Notes: generated by a model from the letters alone, not told the origin. A stretch of DNA of 44,260 bases from SIG603 sp964370115 (GCA_964370115.1 CAYJIA010000013.1:1-44260); one strand, 5' to 3'; shown: positions 24,801 to 33,352, counted from the stretch's first letter. Program-made: numbers and translations.

Positions 24801-26915
24801 TTAAGCAGCGTTGTCAGATTTTGTGATTTCACAAATTTTCTCATACCAGTTAGCATATGGTGTTGTTGTAAGTGGGTTAACGTTGATATGTGTGATATCA
24901 TAGTATTGGTTTGAGTATAGTGGAATCTCAGGCATTAGCTCGTTCCAACGAAGTTGGAAATCTACCCATGTTTCTAGGTAAGCTTCTTTATCCGCAGGAT
25001 CTGTTGCACGCATAGCCTCTGTGATAGCATCCATTTCAGGATCGCTAAGTTGAGTTGCGTTTAGGTAAGTTCCTAGGTAGTCTGAGTGCCATGATTGATA
25101 TTTATCATCTACTGCTGTAAAGTTAGTAGCAAGGTTGAATGTGTGGTATACACGATCTTCGCCTAGGTCATAACCATAGTAGTAGTTCTCTAAAAGTGCA
25201 TTAAAGTCACTTTTTGTAACGTTGAATTTGATACCAGCCATAGGTGCGTTAGCAGCATATTGAATTTCAATGATGTCTGTAACAGGGTTATCATTTGTAC
25301 CTAAGTGGTTGATGATTAACTCTTCACCAGCAGCATTGTGACGTAGGTAAGAACCGTCTGCTGTAGCTTTAGTTCTGTCGAATGCTGTTGTGCCGTCTGC
25401 TTCGTAGATGTACTCAGATTGGTCTAGGTAATCGTTAGCAGCGTCGATGTTGAAAGAAATTGGTTTGATCTCAGCTTGTAGCTCTGCGCCAGCTTCTGTA
25501 ACCATCCATTGAGCCATACCGTAAGCACCGTCAACAGTACCGCCGTAACCGCCAAGAACGTGGTCGATAACAGCTGAACGGTCGATTAGAGATGCAAGAG
25601 CCCAACGAACATTAACGTCTTGTGTAGGACCGAAGTCTGTGTGCATTGCAAGGTTTCCGTAACCAGCACGTAGGTAGTAGTGTAGGTTTGCTGTGCCTGA
25701 TGCTTCAGCAGATTCGATTTTCTCGCCTTCGACAACGCCAGCAACAAGGTCAACTTGACCATTTATAGCCCACTCAACGTCTGTGTCTTGTGGAATAGCT
25801 TGTTGAACAACGTTTGTTAGAGTTGGTTTGTTACCATTAAGGTCGCCTTTGAAGTACTCGTTTAGTACTAGAGTAGCAGTTTGGTTTTCGTAGCTTACAA
25901 ATGTGTAAGGACCACAAGTTACTGTAGGCTCAAAACGCTCTGACTCAGCTATACGTTGGCAGTCAGCTAGTAGAGGATCGTTTGTAGCTTCTTCAGTAGT
26001 CTCTTCTTCNNNNNNNNNNNNNNNNNNNNNNNNNNNNNNNNNNNNNNNNNNNNNNNNNNNNNNNNNNNNNNNNNNNNNNNNNNNNNNNNNNNNNNNNNNN
26101 NNNNNNNNNGTCTCTTCTTCAGTAGCTTCTTCGCCTTCAGCTGTTTCTTCAACTACAGGTTGTAGAGGAATCTCAGCGTCTGGGTACTCAAGCCATGAAC
26201 CTGTCTCGTCGCTCATTACTGTAGCGTTAGGTAGGTAAACCGCTTTAGAGATAGGTTGAACGTCTGCGAAGCTTACTTCCCAGAAGTATGGAAGTTTTTC
26301 AGCTGAAAGAGTTAGTGAAAACTCTGTGTCTGAAATTAGTTTAACACCTGCAAGAGTAGTTGTTGTACCCTCGTAGTATGCTGTGTATCCAACTAGGCCT
26401 TCACCTTGTGTTGCAGCAGCGCCTGCTGTAACCCATTGTGGAGAAGCTTTCCATAGTGCTGATGCTACGTAGTCTTGAGCTGTGATTGGTGTGCCGTCGT
26501 TCCAGAAGATGTCTGTGTTAAGAGTAAATGTATATGTTCTGTTACCCTCTGCATCGTCTTCGATAGCTACATCAGCTACAGCTGCTGTATTAAGTGTTAA
26601 CTCACCGCCGTCTGTTGTTGTATATGTATTCATATATCCGCCAGTAAGTGTTTTGATTGCAAGGTCATAAGAGTTGTTACCAAAGTCATTGATGAAATCT
26701 TGGTTCATCTCAGGTGTACCAACTACTAGTGTATCAAGACCGATATTTCCTGCTAGATCTGTTGATTCGCCTTCTGATTCAGATGTTGACTCTGATGTTG
26801 ACTCTGTTCCGCTTTCAGAAGCACTTGAATCATCTGTTGCTGGTGCTGATGAACATCCGGCAATCATTGAAACTAGAAGCGCTAAAACTAAAAGCAGTGA
26901 TAGTTTTTTCTTCAT
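24801..26915 (-). CDS. oppA: Oligopeptide-binding lipoprotein (SBP family 5) interrupted by a sequencing gap
   Basis: The extracellular solute-binding lipoprotein of the Opp system. The signal peptide ends in a lipobox, LVSMIAGC (Cys21), followed by a Ser/Thr/Glu-rich linker (to about residue 52) that tethers the domain. The SBP5 body follows: FWNDGTPITAQDYVAS, RFEPTVTCGPYTFVSYE, and ALASLIDRSAVIDHVLGG. Between residues about 255 and 312 lies a Glu/Thr-rich insert, split by 100 N (26010-26109), so the true length and frame across it are unknown. The insert sits inside the binding domain, just before the GPYTFVSYE strand. It heads the opp operon, with a clear promoter at 27023-27051. AAAGGAG precedes the start. 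Confidence 0.93.
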   Translation of the reverse strand: MKKKLSLLLVLALLVSMIAGCSSAPATDDSSASESGTESTSESTSESEGESTDLAGNIGLDTLVVGTPEMNQDFINDFGNNSYDLAIKTLTGGYMNTYTTTDGGELTLNTAAVADVAIEDDAEGNRTYTFTLNTDIFWNDGTPITAQDYVASALWKASPQWVTAGAAATQGEGLVGYTAYYEGTTTTLAGVKLISDTEFSLTLSAEKLPYFWEVSFADVQPISKAVYLPNATVMSDETGSWLEYPDAEIPLQPVVEETAEGEEATEEEXXXXXXXXXXXXXXXXXXXXXXXXXXXXXXXXXXEEETTEEATNDPLLADCQRIAESERFEPTVTCGPYTFVSYENQTATLVLNEYFKGDLNGNKPTLTNVVQQAIPQDTDVEWAINGQVDLVAGVVEGEKIESAEASGTANLHYYLRAGYGNLAMHTDFGPTQDVNVRWALASLIDRSAVIDHVLGGYGGTVDGAYGMAQWMVTEAGAELQAEIKPISFNIDAANDYLDQSEYIYEADGTTAFDRTKATADGSYLRHNAAGEELIINHLGTNDNPVTDIIEIQYAANAPMAGIKFNVTKSDFNALLENYYYGYDLGEDRVYHTFNLATNFTAVDDKYQSWHSDYLGTYLNATQLSDPEMDAITEAMRATDPADKEAYLETWVDFQLRWNELMPEIPLYSNQYYDITHINVNPLTTTPYANWYEKICEITKSDNAA
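26010..26109. other. Assembly gap of 100 N within a Glu/Thr-repeat region
   Basis: The gap is exactly 100 N, a placeholder length. The flanks on both sides are variants of the same GAAGAA/GCTACT/GAGACT units, so the gap very probably reflects a tandem coding repeat that short reads could not span. Confidence 0.9.
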
Positions 26916-27022
26916 AATTCTTTCTCCTTTAAATTTGTTTTTATTTTAAGAAACTGATTAATAGGTTTCTCAAAAAACTACATAAGTACTAGCAATCTCT
27001 TGCCTGCACTATATGATAATGA

Positions 27023-27051
27023 ATATTAACACAAAATTAATAATTTGTAAA
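27023..27051 (-). promoter_or_regulatory. Sigma-A promoter of the opp operon
   Basis: Minus strand: TTTACA (27046-27051), 17 bases, TAATAT (27023-27028). It lies about 105 bases upstream of the binding-protein start. The leader contains a weak AGAAAC/GTTTCT hairpin and no riboswitch I recognise. Confidence 0.7.
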
Positions 27052-27176
27052 GCATAGGAAAACACTTGTTGTTCCACTGTCGTCAATAATTATTACTTTT
27101 TATTTCCTTTTTGATATTATAAATTTAACACATTAACACGCTACCGTGAAAATTTTATCTATTTTAGACTGAACGC

Positions 27177-27205
27177 TTTATAACTGTTTGAATTAAACTG
27201 GTAAA
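27177..27205 (-). promoter_or_regulatory. Possible second, upstream opp promoter
   Basis: Minus strand: TTTACC (27200-27205), 17 bases, TATAAA (27177-27182). This would give a leader of about 250 bases. The 360 bases between the terminator at 27284 and the binding-protein gene hold nothing else I can name; they are very AT-rich and have no credible gene. Confidence 0.35.
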
Positions 27206-27283
27206 CTTAACAAAAATGAAATTTTATGCCCTTTTTCTTGCAAAAATGGTAAGTTTTCGCTATCCATTTTACGTGATTTTGAC

Positions 27284-27320
27284 GGAAAAAAACTGCAACC
27301 TATCAAAAATTGCAGTTTTG
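27284..27320 (-). terminator. Intrinsic terminator after the Cys-rich small protein
   Basis: Minus strand AAAACTGCAA (27310-27319) pairs with TTGCAGTTTT (27289-27298) and is followed by a T-run. It lies about 20 bases past the stop of the 79-residue protein gene. Confidence 0.88.
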
Positions 27321-27341
27321 GTTCTAATTTAACATTAAAAT

Positions 27342-27581
27342 CTATAATTCAAAGTCTTTTTTAGAGTATGTTCTAAGCAAAGGTCTCATATTTGGCTCTC
27401 TTTTGACTGGGTCATAGATATAAGCCTTACAAGAGCTTGCACTTTCACATTTTGCAGGACATCTCTTTTTGCTTTGATAGTCTTTTGCATAGTTATTTAG
27501 GCAATACTTACAGTCAGGCTGAATGTTTTTGCCAAAAACTACAGGTTTTTTCTTTTTAAAAAATCTTGAAAAAAAACTCAT
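27342..27581 (-). CDS. Small Cys-rich protein of unknown function
   Basis: A 79-residue basic protein with five cysteines (24, 27, 41, 45, 51) arranged CxxC then CxxxC and a further Cys, which could bind zinc or an iron-sulfur cluster. The N terminus SFFSRFFKKKKP is amphipathic and basic; there is no signal peptide or membrane span. I do not recognise the family, though the layout resembles short proteins found in other Clostridia. It has its own strong promoter (27611-27639), a GGAG ribosome binding site seven bases before ATG and a terminator, so it is clearly an expressed single gene. Confidence 0.8.
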   Translation of the reverse strand: MSFFSRFFKKKKPVVFGKNIQPDCKYCLNNYAKDYQSKKRCPAKCESASSCKAYIYDPVKREPNMRPLLRTYSKKDFEL

Positions 27582-27610
27582 AAATGTTCTCCGTTCCCAA
27601 AGTTTTGCAC

Positions 27611-27639
27611 ATTATATCATATGTTTTGCTTTTTTTCAA
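27611..27639 (-). promoter_or_regulatory. Strong sigma-A promoter of the Cys-rich small protein
   Basis: Minus strand: TTGAAA (27634-27639), exactly 17 bases, then TATAAT (27611-27616), with an extended TGA before the -10. The -35 box lies within the last codons of the YlbJ-like gene. This is the best vegetative promoter match I found here. Confidence 0.85.
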
Positions 27640-28687
27640 ATTTTTTATTATCTCTTAAATAGATATAAGCACATATCAAAATCAAAAGACTGGTGCTAGA
27701 GAGTGCTGTCCCCTTAAAAATATCACCTGTCCCACTACCAAATATAGACGCCACCGTAATTTCTATCGGGAACAATTTTAAGAGAATTTTAAACGCTGTT
27801 AAACTCAGAATAATATGTAATGCTCTGACAAAGTAAAACTTATATAAATTCACAGGTCTTTCTTTGAAAAAAGAAAAGACTTGTGTATGAACACATAAAC
27901 CACCAAAGGATAGACCTATGCAAAAAACAGTGACTGGAGCTTGTAGCATTGCAGAAATCTCTACCCCGTGCACCACGTCTATGCCCATAAACAAATATGA
28001 AACTAATGTATCTCCCCCTATTAATTCTATAACTTTAAACGCATATAAAAGTGGTATAAACGCAGAAAAAATTACGACATGAACACACATATTCACACTT
28101 GCCATCACTGTGCTTCTAACCGCTTTTTCCATTATATTCTTTTGATTTTCAACCCTCTGCTCTTTGCTAATTTCCCCTTCCGACATAAAGCCTAGCACTA
28201 TTCCTATACTAAGAGAGGCCACCACCGTGCTTATAAAGATAAATAAACCTAAATGTATGCTGTTTAAAATCACAGGACCCACAAACAAAACGCAAAAAGG
28301 CAGCCCTGGATTTATTACATATAGCATCAACCTACTTTTCTCTTCGCTGCTTATCTTTCTCTCTTCATACAAACTTGCCACAAGTTTTGCACCTACGGGG
28401 TAACCGAAGCAAAGCCCGAAGAACACCGTACAAAAACAGTGCGAGGGAAGATTTAAAACCCTCACCATAAAGCCTCTGAAAATTTTTGACAAAATGTTTG
28501 AAAGCCTGCTGTACGACAAAACCGACGACAAGAACATAAACGGAAAAAGCGAGGGTATTAACATATTAACGCAGTATTCTATTCCGCTTACCACCCCCTG
28601 CGACACTTCTTTTCTATATATAATCGCACCAAAAAATAAAAACGAAAGACCAATGGCAAGTAAAATATTTTTAAATATATTCCTCAT
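27617..28687 (-). CDS. YlbJ-like sporulation integral membrane protein
   Basis: A 356-residue protein with about eight membrane spans. The segments IPSLFPFMFLSSVLS, FGYPVGAKLVASLYEERKIS and VINPGLPFCVLFVGPVIL match the nucleoside-recognition (Gate) domain of YlbJ, a sigma-E-controlled spore-formation protein. The frame also starts at 28693, but AGGAGGG abuts that codon; ATG 28687 is six bases away and is preferred. It diverges from yqfC, another sporulation gene, across 76 bases. YlbJ itself or a close paralogue cannot be told apart by eye. Function in bacteria is known only from the sporulation defect. Confidence 0.72.
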   Translation of the reverse strand: MRNIFKNILLAIGLSFLFFGAIIYRKEVSQGVVSGIEYCVNMLIPSLFPFMFLSSVLSYSRLSNILSKIFRGFMVRVLNLPSHCFCTVFFGLCFGYPVGAKLVASLYEERKISSEEKSRLMLYVINPGLPFCVLFVGPVILNSIHLGLFIFISTVVASLSIGIVLGFMSEGEISKEQRVENQKNIMEKAVRSTVMASVNMCVHVVIFSAFIPLLYAFKVIELIGGDTLVSYLFMGIDVVHGVEISAMLQAPVTVFCIGLSFGGLCVHTQVFSFFKERPVNLYKFYFVRALHIILSLTAFKILLKLFPIEITVASIFGSGTGDIFKGTALSSTSLLILICAYIYLRDNKKFEKKQNI

Positions 28688-28763
28688 TTTCATCCCTCCT
28701 TGTTATTATTTTTATTTTTGTGGCATAAAAATTATTACTACTAAAAACCAAGGAGGATATAGC

Positions 28764-29000
28764 GTGGGAATAAGCGAAAACTTAAATGCAGCAGGTCTTC
28801 ACACCCAAATATACGGCAACAAACAAGTGATAGTAGACGGCTGCCAAAGCGTTTTAGACTATACCGATGACAGCGTTTCTTTAAAGTGTGGTAGGCTAAA
28901 AGTTTGTATTAAAGGTACAGAGATTAAAATAAGAATTTTATCCGACACGCAGGCTGTGGTAGAGGGGATTATTCAGGCTGTAAACTATGAATATTTATAG
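28764..29000 (+). CDS. yqfC: Sporulation protein YqfC (YabP/YqfC family)
   Basis: A 78-residue protein of the YabP/YqfC family. It matches in the pattern VIVDGCQSVLDYTDDSVSLKCGRLKVCIKGTEI (quoted in pieces: the GCQSVLDY and GRLKVCIKG motifs near residues 29 and 46). The frame is open far upstream to 28494, but that part is antisense to the YlbJ-like gene. The real start is GTG 28764, preceded by AAGGAGGATATAGC. In Bacillus the gene is under sigma-E and lies directly before yqfD, as here. Role: spore formation, mechanism not known. Confidence 0.9.
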   Translation: MGISENLNAAGLHTQIYGNKQVIVDGCQSVLDYTDDSVSLKCGRLKVCIKGTEIKIRILSDTQAVVEGIIQAVNYEYL

Positions 29001-29020
29001 GTAAAAGGAGAACACTACAC

Positions 29021-30226
29021 ATGCTTGAAAAAATCTCTCACCTCATAACGGGTTATGTGAAAATCGCTGTCACGGGCAGGGAAAGTTACCGATTTTTAAA
29101 CTTATGCATGAAGTCGGGTCTTAGCTTTTGGGGATATAAAAACAAATCCGACGGCTACAGTGCCTGTATGCGTTTTAAGGAGTACAAAAAACTTCGACAT
29201 ATTAAACGCCGCTGTGATGTTAAAATTAAACTTACAAAAAAATGCGGTTTGCCTTTAAGGCTAAATATCTTTAAAAAGAGAAAGGGACTTGCCTTTGGTC
29301 TTTTGTTTTCCATAGCGCTTTATTGCTTTTTACTCAGCAGAGTTTGGGTGATAAGCGTAGAGGGAAGCGGTATTCATACCAAAGAGGAAATTCTCGAGGT
29401 CGCACAAAATGCAGGAGTGTATATCTCTGCGCCGAGAAGCGGTTTTAGCGAAAGATATTCTACCATGCAAATGCTCTTAGAGCTTGAGCATTTAGAGTGG
29501 GCAACCGTGAACACGCAGGGGTGCACCGTCACACTTGCTGTAAAGCACAAAGAAGACGCGCCTGAAATAATTGAGACAGATGAAAACATCGTACAAAACA
29601 TCGTTGCTTCTAAGGCTGGAATAATAAAAAGCATAGAGGCACAAGACGGCAAGGTATGGGTAGAAGTCGGCGACACTGTTTACGAAAACGAGCTTTTGGT
29701 GTCGGGCGTTTGGGACAGCAATATCAATAAAGATGAATGGGCAAAAACGGACGACGTGACCATATTTATGACCAAGGCAAGGGCAACAATAATTGCTCAA
29801 ACCGAAAGAAGCTTTGAGGCAAGTATGGAAAAAACTAAAACAAACTACGAGCGCGGCGACAGTTTTTCGCAGTATAGTTTAAATTTTTTTGGGCTGAACT
29901 TACCACTTAATCCACTTCTAATTTTTGATGGAGAATACGAAAAGAGAAGTCAGGAAAACAGTCTTTATCTTTTAGATTTAGAAATGCCAGTGGGAATAAA
30001 CCAAAACACCTTTACAAGACTTTATCCATACGAAACTATTATATCGGAAGAAACCGCAAAAACGCTTTTAGAAGAAGAGTTGTTAAAGCAGATTGAAGAA
30101 AGCGGTGTAGAGATTATAGAAATGAAAGAGACAAATTTAACTCTAGACGGTGGCCTGTACAACGCCAAAATTGATGTCATTTGTTACGAAAATATTTCAA
30201 AAGAGCAACAAGTTTTTATAGGCTAA
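29021..30226 (+). CDS. yqfD: Sporulation protein YqfD
   Basis: A 401-residue membrane protein required for normal sporulation in Bacillus (YqfD family). It shows the family N terminus (TGYVKIAVTGRESYRFLNLC), a single span at about 89-111, and the extracytoplasmic domain with KAGIIKSIEAQDGKVWVEVGDTV (GxIKxI...G...VxxGDTV) typical of the family. The start ATG 29021 has AAAAGGAG upstream and follows yqfC by 20 bases. The order yqfC-yqfD-phoH matches Bacillus. Confidence 0.93.
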   Translation: MLEKISHLITGYVKIAVTGRESYRFLNLCMKSGLSFWGYKNKSDGYSACMRFKEYKKLRHIKRRCDVKIKLTKKCGLPLRLNIFKKRKGLAFGLLFSIALYCFLLSRVWVISVEGSGIHTKEEILEVAQNAGVYISAPRSGFSERYSTMQMLLELEHLEWATVNTQGCTVTLAVKHKEDAPEIIETDENIVQNIVASKAGIIKSIEAQDGKVWVEVGDTVYENELLVSGVWDSNINKDEWAKTDDVTIFMTKARATIIAQTERSFEASMEKTKTNYERGDSFSQYSLNFFGLNLPLNPLLIFDGEYEKRSQENSLYLLDLEMPVGINQNTFTRLYPYETIISEETAKTLLEEELLKQIEESGVEIIEMKETNLTLDGGLYNAKIDVICYENISKEQQVFIG

Positions 30227-30291
30227 GCAAATTTACCTAAAATGGGGAAAAAAATTTATATCAAATCACATATTTATAAATTTTGAAAATA

Positions 30292-30300
30292 TGGTATAAT
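30292..30300 (+). promoter_or_regulatory. Extended -10 promoter before phoH
   Basis: Plus strand TGGTATAAT, a perfect -10 with TGN, in the 152-base gap after yqfD. No good -35 hexamer. It could start transcription of the vegetative genes phoH to recO and separate them from the sporulation-specific yqfC-yqfD pair. A short TATGTG/CACATA hairpin follows. Confidence 0.6.
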
Positions 30301-30378
30301 ATTGATGTAATAAATGAATTACTTGTGTGCTTTTATATGTGTTTTGCACATAATTAAAATTTAAGAAGGAGTTTGTGT

Positions 30379-31353
30379 TTGGAACGTAAGATTAGTATTG
30401 AAAAAATGGAACACGCCACAGAGCTTTTTGGAAGCTTTGATGGCAACCTGAAGCTTATTGAAAAAGAGTTTTCTGTAAGTATTATTTTAAGAGGCGAGGA
30501 CATTAAAATCATTGGCGAAGAAGACGATATACAAAATGCCTCAAAAGTTCTTTATAGCCTTTTGGACTTGATAGTAAAAGGCGAAAGTATCGGGGAGCAA
30601 GAGATAAGGTACTGCATTTCCTTAGTGCACGAGGGAAGCGAGAAAAAATTTGCATCCTTGTCTGGCGACACCATTTGTATAACAAGCAAAGGTAAACCCG
30701 TAAAACCCAAAACAGTTGGTCAGAAAAAATATTGCGACACTATAAAAAACAACACTATAACTTTAGGGGTAGGACCTGCGGGTACTGGTAAGACCTACCT
30801 TGCGGTTGCTGTCGCCGTCACGGCGTTTAAAGCGGGTAGTATCAATAGGATAATACTGACAAGACCCGCCGTTGAAGCAGGAGAAAAACTTGGTTTTCTT
30901 CCCGGAGATTTACAGCAAAAAGTCGACCCTTATTTAAGACCACTATACGATGCACTTTTCGATATGCTTGGTGCAGAAACATATCTAAAATTTTTAGAAA
31001 GGGGTAACATTGAAGTCGCGCCGCTTGCATATATGAGAGGTCGAACACTTGATGACAGTTTCATCATTTTGGATGAAGCTCAAAACACCACGCCTGAACA
31101 AATGAAAATGTTTCTTACAAGGCTAGGATTTAACTCAAAGATGATAATTACGGGTGACGACACGCAAATTGATTTGCCCGACGGTAAAAAGTCAGGCCTA
31201 AAAGAGGCAGTAAGAATTCTCAAAAATGTTGAGGACATAGGAATTTTCAGATTTACTGAAAAAGACGTCGTAAGGCACAGATTAGTGCAGGACATAGTAA
31301 AGGCTTATGAAGCTTTTAGTACAAGACAAGAAAAATACAAAGACAAGAGATAA
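30379..31353 (+). CDS. phoH: PhoH family ATPase
   Basis: A 324-residue P-loop ATPase of the PhoH/YbeZ family. It is commonly linked to YbeY and thought to act in RNA metabolism. Walker A is GPAGTGKT (132-139), and Walker B reads FIILDEAQN. The N-terminal part (RGEDIKIIGEEDD) is the family single-strand nucleic-acid (KH-like) segment. The start is TTG 30379, chosen because AAGGAG ends seven bases upstream; a TTG six bases earlier is too close. It precedes ybeY directly, as in most bacteria. Confidence 0.95.
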   Translation: MERKISIEKMEHATELFGSFDGNLKLIEKEFSVSIILRGEDIKIIGEEDDIQNASKVLYSLLDLIVKGESIGEQEIRYCISLVHEGSEKKFASLSGDTICITSKGKPVKPKTVGQKKYCDTIKNNTITLGVGPAGTGKTYLAVAVAVTAFKAGSINRIILTRPAVEAGEKLGFLPGDLQQKVDPYLRPLYDALFDMLGAETYLKFLERGNIEVAPLAYMRGRTLDDSFIILDEAQNTTPEQMKMFLTRLGFNSKMIITGDDTQIDLPDGKKSGLKEAVRILKNVEDIGIFRFTEKDVVRHRLVQDIVKAYEAFSTRQEKYKDKR

Positions 31354-31367
31354 GGATGTGTAACATT

Positions 31368-31871
31368 ATGGGAAAGACTAAAGTAGTCATAACGAATGAA
31401 CAAAAAGAGGTAAAGGTACCTACAGGAATTAGAATGTTAATAAGACGTTGTTGCAACGCAGTTTTAGTTTTAGAAAAATTTAGCGATTCAGCCGAGGTCA
31501 GCATTACATTTGTAGACAATGAGCAAATTCAAAAACTTAACAAACAGTACAGAAACAAAGACAGCGCCACAGATGTTTTATCTTTTCCTTTAGGGGAAAA
31601 CGGCGTGTATGATAAAAACCACACAACGGGCGCATTTATTTTGGGCGATATAGTAATTTCAGTAGAAAAAGCAGCGGAGCAAGCAAATAGATTTGGACAC
31701 ACTTTAGAAAGAGAAATGGGATATCTCACAGCACACTCAATGTTACACCTTATGGGCTATGACCATGAGGAAGGCGGAATAGAAAAAATCAGAATGCGCG
31801 AAAAAGAAGAGGCGGTTATGTCACAACTCGGACTGCCAAGTTCTTTAAGTTACATGGTTAGTAATGAATAA
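31368..31871 (+). CDS. ybeY: Endoribonuclease YbeY
   Basis: YbeY is a zinc-dependent endoribonuclease of 16S rRNA maturation and late ribosome quality control. The HxxxHxxxxxH motif appears as AHSMLHLMGYDHE (near 125-137). ATG 31368 gives the usual N terminus region (167 aa); a start at 31356 is open but has its ribosome binding site too close. It follows phoH by 14 bases. Its end overlaps dgkA by eight bases. In Bacillus a pgpH (yqfF) gene lies between phoH and ybeY; here it is absent. Confidence 0.94.
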   Translation: MGKTKVVITNEQKEVKVPTGIRMLIRRCCNAVLVLEKFSDSAEVSITFVDNEQIQKLNKQYRNKDSATDVLSFPLGENGVYDKNHTTGAFILGDIVISVEKAAEQANRFGHTLEREMGYLTAHSMLHLMGYDHEEGGIEKIRMREKEEAVMSQLGLPSSLSYMVSNE

Positions 31872-32340
31872 GAAAAATAAATTTTTAAGCAGTTTTAAAT
31901 ATGCAGCAAAAGGAATACTTACTTGTCTAAAATTAGAGAGAAATATGCGTTTTCATTTGATTTTTTGCATTTACGTATTCTTTTTCTCCTTTATTATGGA
32001 AATATCAAGCACCGAGCTAGCCCTTGTTTTTTTAGCCTCCGCCTTGGTTTTTATCTCCGAAATGCTAAACACCGCTATAGAAAAACTTTGTGATTTTGTG
32101 TGTAAAGATAAAAACCAAAACATAGGAAAAATCAAGGATATTTGTGCCGGTGCCGTGCTTGTAAGCGCAGTGATTTCTATTTGTGTCGGTGTGACAGTGC
32201 TTTATAAACCCGACAAACTTTTAATGATTTTCAATATTTTTGTAAATAATCCTTTATATATCATTTTACTTGTGTTATCATTAGTAGCAAGTATAATCTA
32301 TATAACATGTGGATTTTCGTTTAAAAACAAGAAAGATTAG
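31864..32340 (+). CDS. dgkA: Diacylglycerol/undecaprenol kinase
   Basis: A small (158 aa) membrane enzyme with three or four spans, DgkA family; in Gram-positive bacteria it phosphorylates undecaprenol. The family motif EMLNTAIEKLCD and the KDICAGAVLVSA segment are both clear. It extends about 25-30 residues beyond the usual C terminus, with an extra hydrophobic segment at 127-150. It overlaps ybeY and is followed by era after ten bases; cdd, which lies between in Bacillus, is absent. Confidence 0.92.
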   Translation: MNKKNKFLSSFKYAAKGILTCLKLERNMRFHLIFCIYVFFFSFIMEISSTELALVFLASALVFISEMLNTAIEKLCDFVCKDKNQNIGKIKDICAGAVLVSAVISICVGVTVLYKPDKLLMIFNIFVNNPLYIILLVLSLVASIIYITCGFSFKNKKD

Positions 32341-32350
32341 GAGCTAAAAA

Positions 32351-33265
32351 ATGCCTGAAATAAATGAACAATACTCTGCCTTTATCGCAATAGTAGGCAG
32401 ACCAAATGTAGGTAAATCGTCAATACTTAATAGACTACTCGGCCAAAAAGTCGCAATAGTCTCAAGAAAACCTCAAACAACCAGAACACGAATTATGGGT
32501 GTTTTAACCGACAACGACCACCAGCTAGTTTTTATAGACACACCCGGACTTATAAAGGCGAAAAACTCTTTGGGTGAATACATGGTGCGCTCTGTAAATG
32601 AATCTGTGGCAGGTGTTGATGCCTGTATGCTAGTCGTAGAGGCAGACACTGGAATCTCAAAAGCCGACATAGAGCTTACACAGAAATTTACTAAACAAAA
32701 CATACCTGCTGTACTGGTTATAAATAAAATAGACCTTGTAAAAGACAAAACAAAACTTATGGAACAAATCTCCACCATGAGCGAGCATTTTGAATTTACC
32801 GATATTATCCCCGTCAGTGCTTTAGACGGAAACGGAATGGATATACTAAAAACTCAGCTGAAAAAACTTTGTATGGAGGGCGGACATTTCTTTAGCGAAG
32901 ACACTTTAACCGACCAACCAGAGAGAGTTCTTGCAGGCGAGATAGTGCGCGAAAAAATACTTAGACTTTTAGACAAAGAAATACCTCACGGCGTAGCCGT
33001 TGTTGTAGAGAGCATGAAAGAGCGCGAAAAAATCACAGATATAGAAGCTACAATTTACTGCGAAAAAGATACCCACAAGGGTATTATTATAGGAAAAGGC
33101 GGCGCAATGCTTAAACGAATAGGTACATTTGCAAGAGAAGACATGGAAAAATTTTTCGACTGTAAAATAAACCTTAAACTTTGGGTAAAGGTAAAAGAAG
33201 ACTGGCGCCAAAGACCAAACATACTACATAGCTTCGGCTTTAACAAAGGTGATTTTGGTCTATAA
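32351..33265 (+). CDS. era: GTPase Era
   Basis: Essential GTPase that binds 16S rRNA during 30S assembly. G1 is GRPNVGKS (16-23), the G3 DTPG is in FIDTPGLI, G4 is NKID, and the C-terminal KH domain has GIIIGKGGAMLK. The length, 304 aa, is normal. GGAGCTAAAA lies before the start. It follows dgkA as in Bacillus. Confidence 0.97.
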   Translation: MPEINEQYSAFIAIVGRPNVGKSSILNRLLGQKVAIVSRKPQTTRTRIMGVLTDNDHQLVFIDTPGLIKAKNSLGEYMVRSVNESVAGVDACMLVVEADTGISKADIELTQKFTKQNIPAVLVINKIDLVKDKTKLMEQISTMSEHFEFTDIIPVSALDGNGMDILKTQLKKLCMEGGHFFSEDTLTDQPERVLAGEIVREKILRLLDKEIPHGVAVVVESMKEREKITDIEATIYCEKDTHKGIIIGKGGAMLKRIGTFAREDMEKFFDCKINLKLWVKVKEDWRQRPNILHSFGFNKGDFGL

Positions 33266-33352
33266 CCTGTTTTTTCCTGCTATAAAACTTTTGGTCACTG
33301 CTAATAATGGTATTAGAGGAATTTAAAAGATTACTTTAGCCGAGGTGACTTT

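Noticed and set aside
26674..26949. Plus-strand frame with Ser-Asp repeats
   Set aside because: It is the mirror of the Ser/Thr/Glu linker in the lipoprotein on the other strand.
28494..28763. Upstream extension of the yqfC frame by 90 codons
   Set aside because: It runs antisense through the YlbJ-like gene; GTG 28764 has a strong ribosome binding site and gives the normal family length.
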